62,710 nucleotides of DNA. Source: an uncultured Lachnoanaerobaculum sp. (lineage in GTDB: Bacteria > Bacillota > Clostridia > Lachnospirales > Lachnospiraceae). How positions within the stretch are numbered: the first letter of the stretch is position 1; each line of letters opens with the position of its first letter. Location of the stretch: the NCBI RefSeq assembly GCF_938015485.1, contig NZ_CALLVU010000064.1:1-62710 (forward strand), read 5' to 3'. The notes beneath the pieces are model-generated. The model was not told the origin of the DNA. It saw only the letters and a program-made list of their open reading frames with translations, and made no database searches. The translations under genes and the position numbers were made by a program. This document shows, one piece after another, positions 39,886-49,883 of this stretch.

Positions 39886-42800
39886 AGTTGAAAACTCTTT
39901 GAAACAGAGTTTTGGAATGACTGAAGATGGAATTAGCCACCTTGCAGGAATGGCTAAAAAAGCGGCTGTTATGATTACAGGAGCCTTTGCTGCAATAAAG
40001 GTTGGGCAATTTATTGGAGATGCGGTCAGTGAATATTCTGAATTTGAACAGTCAATGGCGAATACAGCAGGTATAGCCGGTGCTACTGAAAGTGAATACG
40101 ACAAGTTGTCAAAAGCCGCAAGAGAAGCAGGAAAAGCTACAACCTTCACCGCCTCTGAGGCGGCTGATGCACTTGGTTATATGGCACTTGCAGGCTGGGA
40201 TGTTGAAACCAGTACGAAAGCGCTCACTCCTGTTCTAAAACTGGCAGAAGCTACGCAGGCTGACTTGGCAACCACAAGTGATCAGGTTACGGACTCAATG
40301 AGTGCAATGGGAGTCGGCATAGATGAACTGCAGGAATATCTTGATGTAGTAGTTATGACAAATAATAAAGCAAATACTACATCTGCAGACTTGATGGATG
40401 CGATGATTGGATGTGGTGGAGCTGCAAGGGCATCAGGTATGGATTTCAAGGAGACGGCAACCGCACTTGGTATATTGGCGAACAACGGTGTAAAAGGTGC
40501 AGAGGCAGGTACAGCCTTGAATTCTATGTTGGTTCGTATTTCAACTAAAGATGCTGCAAAGGCGGCATTTGAAGCCCTTGGTGTTGCAGTCTATGATAAT
40601 GCAGGCAAAATGAGAGATATGCGTCAAATTCTCATAGACTTAAATGGTGCAATGTCAGGCTTGACAGAAGAAGAGAAAAATAACTACATGGCCGCAATTG
40701 CAGGAACAAATTATTACTCGAAGTTCGGATATCTACTGGATGGTGTAAAAGAAGGAGCTGATGGTGCAGCTTCGGCATGGGATGCATTGGCAGATAATCT
40801 TAATAATTCTTCGGGTGCGCTTGATACGATGGATGCTAGAGTTACTAATACATTAAAAGGTGCCGTTGCGAGATTTGGAAGTGCAATAAGTGATCTTAAA
40901 ATTTCTATGGTCGAGGCCTTTGGACCACATGCTATTAAAATAATGGATGGGCTGTCAAATACTATTCCTAAAATCACAGAAAACTTTGTTGGAATGATAA
41001 ACAAGCTTCCAATAGATGATTTTATGACCGGGGTTGGAAATATGTCCTCAGGCGTTATGGACTTCTTAGTTACGCTTACCGGTGGAGAGGGAAGTATAGA
41101 TTCATTTAGCAATATGATGAGCGATACTTTCGGAATTGAACTGCCTGAGTCAATAAGAAGTACCATAGAGGTTGCACAGGATTTTATAAAAAGAGGTCAA
41201 GAAGTTGCGGGTTTTCTCATAGGAACTTTGAAAAATGCGATTGGTAATGTGATGGAGAAAATAGCAGAAAATGAACATACATTTGATGTTATTCTGGATC
41301 TTTTGAGCGATTTAAAATGGAAATTTCTTGAAGCCTTTGATAATGCAAAACCCACAATAACGTATATAGCAGAGACGGCTATTCCTAACATTACTGACGC
41401 TCTGCTTAAAGTAGTTGGAGGTGTGACAGATGTGGCTGATGCATTCGTACAATGGGATGGATTCCTTCCTACAATCACAGCAATTGGAACTGCAGTAGCA
41501 GCCATAAAGTTTTATAAGTTTGTTACTGGGGTTTATTCTGCGGCAAAAGCTCTTACAATATTAAATATTGCAAAGGCCAAGGATATGGCACTGACTCTTG
41601 CTATAAAAGCTATGTATATTCAGGATGCAATAGTTAAAGCAGCAAGCGTGGTCCAAACATATGCTCTTGCGGCAGCACACGCAGTGTGGAATGTTACGGC
41701 AACAATCGGAGCAGGGGTTACATGGGCTCTTGGTGCGGCATTTGCTTTCCTACTCAGTCCAATAGGTTTAGCGATTGTGGCAATAGGTGGAATAATTGCT
41801 ATTGGAGTTCTACTCTGGAAGAACTGGGATACTGTGAAAGAAAAAGCAGGGCAACTTGGAGCATGGCTTGGAGAGAAGTTTAATGCAATCAAAGAATCTA
41901 TCGGAAATGCTATAGAAGGATTTAAGAATAAATTCCCAGTCGCCTTTGCGTTCATTGAAGGAGTGTTTAATGGATGGAAGGCAACAATAGATGGAGTTAT
42001 CGGTGGAGTTAAGCAGGTATTTCAGGGTGTCATAGATTTCGTACAAGGAGTATTTACCGGGAACTGGTCACAGGCTCTTGAAGGATTAAAGAGCATATTC
42101 TCCGGTGCATTTGGAGTCTTGAGTTCTCTTGCTCTTGCTCCACTTAATGCAATGAAAGGTGTTGTCACCGGTGCTCTTAGTGCTATAAACGTGGCCACTG
42201 ACGGTAAGCTGTCAGAAATAAAATCATTCTTCACTACACACTTGGAAGGAGCTAAGAACACAGTAGTTGGAATCCTTGATGGAATAAAAAATGCATTTAA
42301 TGAAAAGTTGGAGGCGGCAAAAAGCATTGTATCAGGTGCTGTAAATGCAATAAAGGGGTTCTTCAACTTTAAATGGGAGCTTCCTAAACTTAAGATGCCA
42401 CACTTCTCTATAAAGGGAGACTTTAGCCTTGCCCCACCAAAGGTCCCTACACTCGGAGTTGAATGGTATAAAGATGGTGGAATAATGACCAGTCCTACAA
42501 TGTTTGGAATAAATGGGAATAATGCTATGGTTGGCGGTGAAGCGGGGGCCGAAGCAATTCTTCCATTATCAGACCTGTGGAACAAAATGGGAGGATTTAT
42601 CGACAGTGCAATAGGTGCATCTGTAAAACTTCTTGCAGAACGCATTGAGGATTACCAGATGGGGACGAGCAGAGTTCCTCTGTCAACTCTTAGTGATAGA
42701 ATAGCTTCCTCTGGATATGCAGCAGCAGGGGCGAGTGGAGATGGTGGAGCGGTGTCAATAAATTACGCACCGGTGTACAAATTCGAGGGTTCGGTATCGA

Positions 42801-42895
42801 AAGATGATATTATTCAAGCCAATGAGATATCACAAGATAAGTTTGACAAGCTCATGAGACAGTGGATGAAGGACAAGGGAAGGACAAGGTTCTAG
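39839..42895 (+). CDS. Tail tape-measure protein (TP901 family)
   Basis: 1018 residues from TTG 39839, 7 nt after GAGGAGGTGG. The TP901 core spans about 60-330 (TAGIAGATESEYDKLSKAAR, ADLMDAMIGCGGAARASGMD). Hydrophobic segments near 560-660 probably enter the membrane at infection; the C-terminus has repeated helices. Its length sets tail length. Confidence 0.92.
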   Translation: MAGNSEQELAIRIAGKVENSLKQSFGMTEDGISHLAGMAKKAAVMITGAFAAIKVGQFIGDAVSEYSEFEQSMANTAGIAGATESEYDKLSKAAREAGKATTFTASEAADALGYMALAGWDVETSTKALTPVLKLAEATQADLATTSDQVTDSMSAMGVGIDELQEYLDVVVMTNNKANTTSADLMDAMIGCGGAARASGMDFKETATALGILANNGVKGAEAGTALNSMLVRISTKDAAKAAFEALGVAVYDNAGKMRDMRQILIDLNGAMSGLTEEEKNNYMAAIAGTNYYSKFGYLLDGVKEGADGAASAWDALADNLNNSSGALDTMDARVTNTLKGAVARFGSAISDLKISMVEAFGPHAIKIMDGLSNTIPKITENFVGMINKLPIDDFMTGVGNMSSGVMDFLVTLTGGEGSIDSFSNMMSDTFGIELPESIRSTIEVAQDFIKRGQEVAGFLIGTLKNAIGNVMEKIAENEHTFDVILDLLSDLKWKFLEAFDNAKPTITYIAETAIPNITDALLKVVGGVTDVADAFVQWDGFLPTITAIGTAVAAIKFYKFVTGVYSAAKALTILNIAKAKDMALTLAIKAMYIQDAIVKAASVVQTYALAAAHAVWNVTATIGAGVTWALGAAFAFLLSPIGLAIVAIGGIIAIGVLLWKNWDTVKEKAGQLGAWLGEKFNAIKESIGNAIEGFKNKFPVAFAFIEGVFNGWKATIDGVIGGVKQVFQGVIDFVQGVFTGNWSQALEGLKSIFSGAFGVLSSLALAPLNAMKGVVTGALSAINVATDGKLSEIKSFFTTHLEGAKNTVVGILDGIKNAFNEKLEAAKSIVSGAVNAIKGFFNFKWELPKLKMPHFSIKGDFSLAPPKVPTLGVEWYKDGGIMTSPTMFGINGNNAMVGGEAGAEAILPLSDLWNKMGGFIDSAIGASVKLLAERIEDYQMGTSRVPLSTLSDRIASSGYAAAGASGDGGAVSINYAPVYKFEGSVSKDDIIQANEISQDKFDKLMRQWMKDKGRTRF

Positions 42896-42904
42896 GAGGT
42901 TGAG

Positions 42905-43135
42905 ATGAGGAGATACATCACGGTTCAAGGTCAGACTTGGGATCAAATCGCCTATGAACTGTATGGGAATGAATATATGTGTGATAAGATTATGGATTTA
43001 AATAGAGATAAACTTGATTACTTCGTATTTCCTGCAGGAGTGGAGCTCATTGTCCCTGACAAAGAGTTTGCAATAAGTGAAACTGTTCCCAGTGATTATC
43101 CTACATGGAGGGCAATGCTAAATGCAAAAGGCTAG
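42905..43135 (+). CDS. Tail protein X (LysM-like)
   Basis: 76 residues, RRYITVQGQTWDQIAYELYG then FPAGVELIVPD: the LysM-like fold of gpX, which caps the baseplate hub. It overlaps the next gene by 14 nt. Confidence 0.85.
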   Translation: MRRYITVQGQTWDQIAYELYGNEYMCDKIMDLNRDKLDYFVFPAGVELIVPDKEFAISETVPSDYPTWRAMLNAKG

Positions 43136-44156
43136 GAGGGTAACATATCAGATATTATATGATGGAGTTGAAGTTGGTCTTTCAAGTCGTTGTGAGTCAT
43201 TATCTTATACAGATAATGACTCCGGCAATGCTGATGAAATAACTATAAATCTTAGTGATAGAAATATGGAGTGGGCATTGGGAAATGGTTTTGTCCCGGA
43301 AAAAGAACATGATTTGGATGTGACAATATTCTTTCATAACATGACAAATAGCAGTATCTATCAATTGTACCATTGTGGGAACTTTACAATAGATGATATC
43401 ACATATTCAGGTGGAAGCGGTGGACATAAATGCAGCATAAAAGGAGTATCGTTGCCTGCAGGACTGGGATTCCAAACTGGAAAGGTTAGTAAGACTTGGG
43501 AAAAGGTAACTGTTAAACAGATTGCTGAAGAGATAAAAGGCAAGTATGGAATGGAAAATCTTTACTTCTGGGCAGGTGAACCGATAATTGAGAAAGTGGA
43601 TCAGGAAGAACAATCTGATAGTGAATTTATAGCAAAGCTATGTAGTGATCAAGGTCTATTTATAAAGATATATAAAAAGGGGTTGGTCATATTTGATAAG
43701 AGTATGTATGAGGCAAGAGGGATAACGGCTACATTTTCAGAGATAGACTTTGAGGACTGGAGTTGGAATTCAACATTAATCGGCACATATACAGGTGCAA
43801 AAATATCATACACTCAGGTCGATAAAAAGGCTAAGAACAAAAAAGAAAAAACAAAGATAATATCTGTTACTGTGGGCGAAGAACCAAGAATCCTTGTTCT
43901 GAATGAAAAAGCAGATAGCAAGGAAGAAGCTGAGAGAACTGCAAAGGCAAAAGTAAATGCTGAAAACGAAAAGGCAGTGACATTGGAGTTCACGGCCTTG
44001 GGCAATGCAAACATAGTTGCTTCATGCAATATAGAGATTAAAGGAATGGGGCGTATTGATGGGAAATACTATGTGACAAAAGTAAGTCATGACCTTTCAG
44101 GAGGCTCCGGGCATAAAATGAAAGTCAGTGCCTACAGAATATTTACAAGGTTATAG
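43122..44156 (+). CDS. Tail hub protein (late control gene D, gpD)
   Basis: 344 residues. ISYTQVDKKAKNKKEKTK and the C-terminal GRIDGKYYVTKVSHDLSGGS, GHKMKVSAYR match gpD, the baseplate hub of P2-like phages. It follows gpX as in P2-like modules. Confidence 0.88.
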   Translation: MQKARRVTYQILYDGVEVGLSSRCESLSYTDNDSGNADEITINLSDRNMEWALGNGFVPEKEHDLDVTIFFHNMTNSSIYQLYHCGNFTIDDITYSGGSGGHKCSIKGVSLPAGLGFQTGKVSKTWEKVTVKQIAEEIKGKYGMENLYFWAGEPIIEKVDQEEQSDSEFIAKLCSDQGLFIKIYKKGLVIFDKSMYEARGITATFSEIDFEDWSWNSTLIGTYTGAKISYTQVDKKAKNKKEKTKIISVTVGEEPRILVLNEKADSKEEAERTAKAKVNAENEKAVTLEFTALGNANIVASCNIEIKGMGRIDGKYYVTKVSHDLSGGSGHKMKVSAYRIFTRL

Positions 44157-44164
44157 GAGGATCT

Positions 44165-44464
44165 ATGATAAGAATAGGATTTGTAAGCAGTATTGGAACC
44201 GGTGGAGTATCTGTAACCTATCCTGACACAGGAAAAACAACCACAGAGCTTCCGGTATTGGCTTTTGCAGGGATAAAACAGACATTTGAAAAGGATGATG
44301 CTGTAGTGGTTGCCCACATGAGCAATGATAATTCTATGGCAGTAGTTCTTGGGAAATTTTATGCAGGTGATGATCCAAATGCGACAATCAATGTAAGTGA
44401 TGGTGCTATGAGTTTTACCGACTCAACAGGAAGCATAACTTTAGCAGAAATCATTGCTAAGTAG
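44165..44464 (+). CDS. Baseplate spike or assembly protein (gpV-like OB domain)
   Basis: 99 residues, beta-rich: RIGFVSSIGTGGVSVTYPD and FEKDDAVVVAHMS fit the OB-fold of gpV-type baseplate spikes, here without the long C-terminal needle. AGGAGG before ATG 44165. Confidence 0.75.
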   Translation: MIRIGFVSSIGTGGVSVTYPDTGKTTTELPVLAFAGIKQTFEKDDAVVVAHMSNDNSMAVVLGKFYAGDDPNATINVSDGAMSFTDSTGSITLAEIIAK

Positions 44465-44472
44465 GAGGATAA

Positions 44473-44868
44473 ATGGCAAAGATTGGAAACTGGGGTCCTT
44501 ATCTTAAATTTGAAACAAGTGATAAAAGAATTCTTACATTCAATGGATTTAAAAGAGATTTTGGAATTAGAACTACACTGCATCAGACAATAGGCAGTAA
44601 ACCTTTAGTAGAGTTGCTTGGAAGTAACCTGCAGTCAATTACATTCACTATAAAGGTAAGAGCCACAAGAGGGATGTCTCCAAAGAAGCTTGAAAAAAAG
44701 CTGGTAAATTATATGTCAGCTGGAGTTATTGCTCCACTTGTCATTGGAAGAAGAAATATCTGTTCAAAAGCAATGATTACAAATGTATCTGAAAGCTTTG
44801 GAGTTGTGCTCCAAAAAGGTGAACTGTTAAGTGCGCAGTTTGATGTCACTATGACCGAGTACAGATAG
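44473..44868 (+). CDS. P2 gpU-like tail protein
   Basis: 131 residues: GNWGPYLKFETSDKRILTFN, VELLGSNLQSITFTIKVRAT as in P2 GpU family tail proteins. It follows the spike gene by 8 nt. Confidence 0.75.
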   Translation: MAKIGNWGPYLKFETSDKRILTFNGFKRDFGIRTTLHQTIGSKPLVELLGSNLQSITFTIKVRATRGMSPKKLEKKLVNYMSAGVIAPLVIGRRNICSKAMITNVSESFGVVLQKGELLSAQFDVTMTEYR

Positions 44869-44876
44869 GAGATGAG

Positions 44877-45191
44877 ATGAATGAGATTCGATTTGAATTT
44901 TTAGATGAACTTAAGGATAGTGAAATAAAAGATATTCTTAGAAATTTGAATAATATCTTCAGACTGTCTGAAGGTACTGTACCTTTACTTAGAGGATTAG
45001 GACTTTCAATAGATAATGTTTCTAAAATTGCCGTTGACCTTGAGAATGACATAGTGACTGATATGGTTGCAAAAGTTGAGTCTTTTGAGCCTAGAGTATC
45101 TGTGAGTAGTGTTGACTTCTTTCACGACCAAGACGGAAAAACAAAAATAAAAGTATATCTGGAGAAAGGTGCAGGAAATGGAGAATACTAG
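44877..45191 (+). CDS. Baseplate wedge protein (gpW/gp25-like)
   Basis: 104 residues, acidic, with IFRLSEGTVPLLRGLGLSID, the signature of gp25-like wedge proteins. Its end overlaps the gpJ start region. Confidence 0.82.
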   Translation: MNEIRFEFLDELKDSEIKDILRNLNNIFRLSEGTVPLLRGLGLSIDNVSKIAVDLENDIVTDMVAKVESFEPRVSVSSVDFFHDQDGKTKIKVYLEKGAGNGEY

Positions 45192-46335
45192 CTTAAAAGG
45201 GATAATTGATTACCCGGAAATATCATTTATAAAAAATTATACAATGGAAAAACTTGCAGATGATATGGTCTCATGGTTCAAAGAAAAGTATAAAGAACTT
45301 ACCGGGAAAGATATTGTACTTGGAAAGGCAGACGAGCGCAGGATAATACTTCTCGCAGGTGCTTACTTTATATACCAAGGATATATGTACATGGATGATG
45401 CAGGAAAGATGGGGTTACTTAAGTATAGTAGAGGTGAGTATCTTGAAAATTTGGGTGCTATAAAACACATTCATAGAAAGCCTGCGGCAGGATCCACGAC
45501 AACAATAAGGTTTGTTATGAAGTCAAAGAGGACATCTGCTATAGGTATACCTAAGGGTACAAGAGTGACAGCAGGCGACAATGTATACTTCGCAACGGAT
45601 GAATATTCAGAGATACCTGCAGGAAGTCTAAGTGTAGATGTTCCTGCAACATGTACAAGCGTTGGACAAATGACAAACAACTACGATATTGGAGACCTTA
45701 ACGCATTAGTTGATATTATAGCCTTTATTGATGAGGCAAAAAATATTACCAAACCTGAAGGTGGAGCAGATATAGAATCAGATGAGTCACTAAGGCAAAG
45801 GATATATATGGCTCCTGCTGCATATTCATCTGCAGGTTCTGCTGATTCATATGAGTACTTTGTAAGGCAATTTTATACTGGTGTAAGCAGTGTAAGGATT
45901 ACAAGTCCAAGTCCACGAGTGGTAAGGGTAAGATATTTACTTGAGAATGGAGCTATTCCTGAAAGCGAGTCTATTGCCAGACTCAAGGAATACTTATCAA
46001 GTCCAAGTATTAAACCGCTTACTGACAGTATAGAAGTTCTTGCACCTGTAAAGAAAACATATTCTATCAATATTACTTACTATGTAAATTCAAGTGATCA
46101 AAGCAGAGCGGCAAATATTCAGCTAAAAGTTGTAGCAGCGATAAATGATTACATAGATTGGCAAAAAAGTGAAATCGGTAGGGATATAAACCCGGATGTT
46201 TTGAGACAAAAGATATTAAATGCCGGTGCGAAAAGGGTGGATATAACTTCACCTGTATTCACAGTTGTTGATGAGGATTCAGTGGCAAGCCTGAAATCTC
46301 AGTCAGTAACATATGGAGGTCTTGAAAATGATTAA
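45178..46335 (+). CDS. Baseplate protein J
   Basis: 385 residues from ATG 45178. AGAYFIYQGYMYMDDAGKMG, GADIESDESLRQRIYMAP and ADSYEYFVRQ are gpJ features. It forms the outer baseplate with gpI and gpW. Overlaps the next gene by 8 nt. Confidence 0.9.
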   Translation: MENTSLKGIIDYPEISFIKNYTMEKLADDMVSWFKEKYKELTGKDIVLGKADERRIILLAGAYFIYQGYMYMDDAGKMGLLKYSRGEYLENLGAIKHIHRKPAAGSTTTIRFVMKSKRTSAIGIPKGTRVTAGDNVYFATDEYSEIPAGSLSVDVPATCTSVGQMTNNYDIGDLNALVDIIAFIDEAKNITKPEGGADIESDESLRQRIYMAPAAYSSAGSADSYEYFVRQFYTGVSSVRITSPSPRVVRVRYLLENGAIPESESIARLKEYLSSPSIKPLTDSIEVLAPVKKTYSINITYYVNSSDQSRAANIQLKVVAAINDYIDWQKSEIGRDINPDVLRQKILNAGAKRVDITSPVFTVVDEDSVASLKSQSVTYGGLEND

Positions 46336-46879
46336 GTACAAAGATGGAGAGCCTGCTTCGGTCTTGCCATACCTACTATCTTCAGATCCTGATATTGCAG
46401 CGATAAGCTATGCGTATAAAAAAGCAATGGTAAAACTTATTGTTGCATCAGCTCAAACAGTGCTGTATGCAGATATTGAACATATGGATGAGGAACTCCT
46501 CGATTTGATGGCGCTAGAGTGCCGAACTCAGTATTACAAAAATGATTTGCCTATCGAGACAAAAAGAAAGCTTGTTCAAAGCTCGTTGATATGGCATCAA
46601 AAAGCGGGAACAATAGGTGCAGTAAACGAGCTTATTGATACAGTTCTTGGTGAAGGAGAAGTGGTTGAGTGGTTTAATTTTGGTGGTGCTCCGGGTACTT
46701 TTAAGATACTGACATCAGCGAAATTAAATGATTCATCCCTTAGTTACTTTCAAGAAATTATATCTAAGATAAAAAACATGAGTTCTTCGCTTATAAGTGT
46801 TGAGCAAAGTTGCAAACTGGATATGGATTTGTATGTCGGTATTGGGATGGTACAAACTGCGAAAACAGTAATCAAATAA
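46328..46879 (+). CDS. Tail protein I (gpI)
   Basis: 183 residues from ATG 46328, 8 nt after GGAGG. ELLDLMALECRTQYYKNDLP and KAGTIGAVNELIDTVLG match gpI, the baseplate component that follows gpJ. Confidence 0.85.
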   Translation: MIKYKDGEPASVLPYLLSSDPDIAAISYAYKKAMVKLIVASAQTVLYADIEHMDEELLDLMALECRTQYYKNDLPIETKRKLVQSSLIWHQKAGTIGAVNELIDTVLGEGEVVEWFNFGGAPGTFKILTSAKLNDSSLSYFQEIISKIKNMSSSLISVEQSCKLDMDLYVGIGMVQTAKTVIK

Positions 46880-46888
46880 GGAGGATAA

Positions 46889-47797
46889 ATGGCAAATTTT
46901 AGAAAAACCGTGGTCACCAACACAGGTATAAGTGCAATCAACAATGCACTGGCCAGCAAGCAATTCTTAAAACTTCAAAGCATTAAGGCTGGGAATGGAG
47001 CATATACCGGAACTGAAAATTTAGATAATGCTACCGAACTTAAAAGCTTAAAAAATAGCTTTCCAATAAAGAATGTAAAATTGGTTGATGATACCACGAT
47101 AAAAATACAAACCTTAATCACAAATGATGAGATTACAGTTGGATACGATATCACAGAGTATGGAGTCTATGCAGAGATTGATGGTTCAGAAAAACTGATT
47201 GCAATAGCTACAGCTATAAATGCAGATTTTATACCAAGCAAGGCAAGTTCACCTGCATCAATACTCCTAGAAATGTATCTGAAGATATCAAGAGCAAGTG
47301 AAATACGATTCTCGTATACTGTACCTGAAGGAGTCTATGCTACTACACAGCAGATAGAAGGATTTATAGACAAAGATAGTGGAGTAATAGCAGAGGCCGT
47401 TCTTTCGGATGGGTGGCTTGAAAATACAACCATTACAGATATAACTGAAATAGGTGCAAAAAGAACAATCAAGAGTGCATTAAGTGCTTTAGTGGCAGGC
47501 CTTAAATTCGTGATCAACATGCTAAGTAAGACTACAGAAGTATGGATGAGAGCAAATGCCTTCACGCAAACAGCGCCATATACTCTGAGAATTGAAATGC
47601 CGGGTATGAAGTCAACCGACACTCCGATAGTTAGTCACTTGATTAATAACGGAACAACTGATGCAAATACCATTAAAAGGCTGTGGAAGTCCTATGACTG
47701 CATAGACCGCATAGATACTTATGACGGATATATGATAGTTTCTTGCTTCAGAAAAAGACCGGAGGTGGATGTACTGCTTGGAGTAAAAGGGAGGTAG
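46889..47797 (+). CDS. Tail fibre N-terminal or collar protein (DUF3751-like)
   Basis: 302 residues. The first 150 (NTGISAINNALASKQFLKLQ, YDITEYGVYAEIDG) fit phage tail-collar fibre proteins (DUF3751), which attach fibres to the baseplate. The remainder is unrelated and ends VSCFRKRPEVDVLLGVKG. Likely equivalent to gpH. Confidence 0.75.
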   Translation: MANFRKTVVTNTGISAINNALASKQFLKLQSIKAGNGAYTGTENLDNATELKSLKNSFPIKNVKLVDDTTIKIQTLITNDEITVGYDITEYGVYAEIDGSEKLIAIATAINADFIPSKASSPASILLEMYLKISRASEIRFSYTVPEGVYATTQQIEGFIDKDSGVIAEAVLSDGWLENTTITDITEIGAKRTIKSALSALVAGLKFVINMLSKTTEVWMRANAFTQTAPYTLRIEMPGMKSTDTPIVSHLINNGTTDANTIKRLWKSYDCIDRIDTYDGYMIVSCFRKRPEVDVLLGVKGR

Positions 47798-47800
47798 TTC

Positions 47801-49267
47801 ATGGCAAAAGCAATATTAATGAAGGGTGGTTCTGGGGGAGTAACGTCAAGTGATGTGACAGCCTCTAAGGCACAGGTCTTACAAGGCTACAGGACAATTA
47901 CTTCAGACAGCGATGATAAGGTGGCTGAGGGTACTATACCTAATCGTGGTACATGGTCTATAGCTTCAGAGGTTGTAAATGCAACTGGCGAAGGTACAGT
48001 GCATGTAAGGTTTGAAGAAGGATACTACATACGAGATGGACAGTATAAGCCTACCGCAAAAATTCCTTATGCAGTTTTATCAAATGTTATAGGTGTAGAC
48101 ACAACTAAGATGTTACAGTCACTGACGCTTGCGGGTAAGCGGGGACAGATTAAGGAGATAGATACTAGAGCAAACAACAGCAGAGTCAATAAGTCCACAT
48201 CCTGCGGTATTGATAATTGGACAGATACAAACAATCCGATATTTTATATAGACCTGCCGCATGGAAATGCATACTACCGTAGAGATGACGGGCATCCTCA
48301 CACTTGCATAGATGCAAGTACACTAGGCAATGCCACAGCAGATAAAGTGGTAGCAGGAAGTACTTTTACCAGTAAAAACGGTGTGGCAGTACAAGGGCAA
48401 ATAGCTGATAGAGGAGACGGAGCAGTCGTAAGCTATTTACAAGGTAGAGAAGATTGGGCAAATAGAATATGGGTATTATTTAAAAACGGATGGTATCACC
48501 GAGAACCATTCAATGATGGACAAGGCCATATCCATGAAGCCTATGTCTATGTTACATATGAGCAACTAAAGAATTTATTTGGAATTGATGCATCTAAGAT
48601 GTTACAAGGACATGATTTGGCAGGTGTACAGGGCGAAATCCCTAAATGGACTTGCACTACAGGAGATGTCATAAGTGCATATGATAACAATGTGAGTGAT
48701 GGTTTTGCATGGGATGACACCTATGCAGGCAGAGGAAGGGGCATTGTTGTTCATATACCAAACGGTGCATATATACAAGGCGCAAATTATGTGTTCCTTG
48801 CAAGCCCGAATTTATACCCTCAAAATGTGGTAAAGAATGTAAATATAAATGGGGTAACAGGAACAAGAGATTATATTGACTTGATAAGTCCTACATGGTT
48901 GTCGGATGCAACTCTAAATTTGCAGGTGAATACTGTAGAGAAGGAGATTCATATCCCCAATAAGTTCCTGCAATACAACGGGCTATTTATGAAAGTTATA
49001 GTTTGGGGCAGTACACTGGATGGATATTATAAGGATTCAAATGGAGGTGCTTGCCCTTGTGTTTTAGCCGTGACAAATTGGGATGGTGGAGCAACATTTA
49101 CAATAAAAGTTGGTGCAGCTATGTTTTATGGAATATTGGAAAGACAAGGAAGTGGGTTTAATGATTTCAAGCTGAGATACAGAGGTTCATTCGCTTTTAA
49201 TCTGTCGCTGAATTTTTTAATAACGCAGGGGTTTAGCCACCAATGGGCCGGAAATTATGCTACATAA
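47801..49267 (+). CDS. Receptor-binding tail fibre with repeated modules
   Basis: 488 residues. After SDVTASKAQVLQGYRTITSD, three related modules of about 90 to 120 residues follow, each with a DG-rich beta segment (GYYIRDGQYKPTA, GWYHREPFNDGQ, GAYIQGANYVF). The last 120 residues probably form the receptor-binding tip. Host range would be set here. It follows the collar gene directly. Confidence 0.75.
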   Translation: MAKAILMKGGSGGVTSSDVTASKAQVLQGYRTITSDSDDKVAEGTIPNRGTWSIASEVVNATGEGTVHVRFEEGYYIRDGQYKPTAKIPYAVLSNVIGVDTTKMLQSLTLAGKRGQIKEIDTRANNSRVNKSTSCGIDNWTDTNNPIFYIDLPHGNAYYRRDDGHPHTCIDASTLGNATADKVVAGSTFTSKNGVAVQGQIADRGDGAVVSYLQGREDWANRIWVLFKNGWYHREPFNDGQGHIHEAYVYVTYEQLKNLFGIDASKMLQGHDLAGVQGEIPKWTCTTGDVISAYDNNVSDGFAWDDTYAGRGRGIVVHIPNGAYIQGANYVFLASPNLYPQNVVKNVNINGVTGTRDYIDLISPTWLSDATLNLQVNTVEKEIHIPNKFLQYNGLFMKVIVWGSTLDGYYKDSNGGACPCVLAVTNWDGGATFTIKVGAAMFYGILERQGSGFNDFKLRYRGSFAFNLSLNFLITQGFSHQWAGNYAT

Positions 49268-49277
49268 GGAGGTATAA

Positions 49278-49556
49278 ATGAAATATACGGTATTTTACAA
49301 TGTAAATAACGGAGAAATTGTATTCTCAACTACAATTCCGTTAGATATTGAGAATATGAAAATAGCTGAGTTTGACGTGGAGAGTGGGAAAACTTTAGTA
49401 AGTGTAGATGTCAGTAAGAAAGAACACTCTATAATTGCTGAAGATAATCCTATCAGTGAAACCGCTAAAAACAGTAGCAGAATAACTACGCTTGAGAAGG
49501 CAATGATGGATATGATTGCGTCTCAATTTGGCGATGATGAAGAGAGTGGTAAATAA
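49278..49556 (+). CDS. Small tail-fibre-associated protein
   Basis: 92 residues (MKYTVFYNVNNGEIVFSTTI), beta-rich then acidic and helical at the end. Possibly a fibre chaperone. Not recognised. Confidence 0.55.
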   Translation: MKYTVFYNVNNGEIVFSTTIPLDIENMKIAEFDVESGKTLVSVDVSKKEHSIIAEDNPISETAKNSSRITTLEKAMMDMIASQFGDDEESGK

Positions 49557-49633
49557 CAATGATATGGCTATGTACAAAGCTATACATATTATTAGGTTAT
49601 ATTATTTGTTTTTCAGAAAGAAAGGAAAAAGAT

Positions 49634-49816
49634 ATGAAGTTTAAAAATTTAGCATTATTTTATGTACAGTTGATTTTGGATGGAAAGTGCACTTATTCAG
49701 ATGTACCTAAGCGATTAAAGTTATATGTTAAGCAGGTCGCTATTGACTTAGGCGTATGGGAAGATATTGAGGGGAACGCTCAGGAGCATCCTGCTACACC
49801 TTCAAATGCAGACTAA
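49634..49816 (+). CDS. XkdX/CD1375-like small phage protein
   Basis: 60 residues from ATG 49634 with AAAGGAA upstream; the in-frame extension to 49559 lacks a ribosome binding site. FKNLALFYVQLILDGKCTYS followed by VPKRLKLYVKQV is the short pattern seen after fibre genes in Firmicute phages. Function unknown. Confidence 0.6.
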   Translation: MKFKNLALFYVQLILDGKCTYSDVPKRLKLYVKQVAIDLGVWEDIEGNAQEHPATPSNAD

Positions 49817-49824
49817 AAGTAATG

Positions 49825-49858
49825 AAGAAGTACCTTGGCAACAGGGTGCTTCTTTATT
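49825..49858 (+). terminator. Terminator between tail and lysis genes
   Basis: AAGAAGTACC (49825-49834) pairs with GGTGCTTCTT (49845-49854) with one wobble pair, then TTATTTT. It may reduce readthrough into the endolysin. Confidence 0.75.
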
Positions 49859-49883
49859 TTAGATTTTTAGAAAGGATTAAACT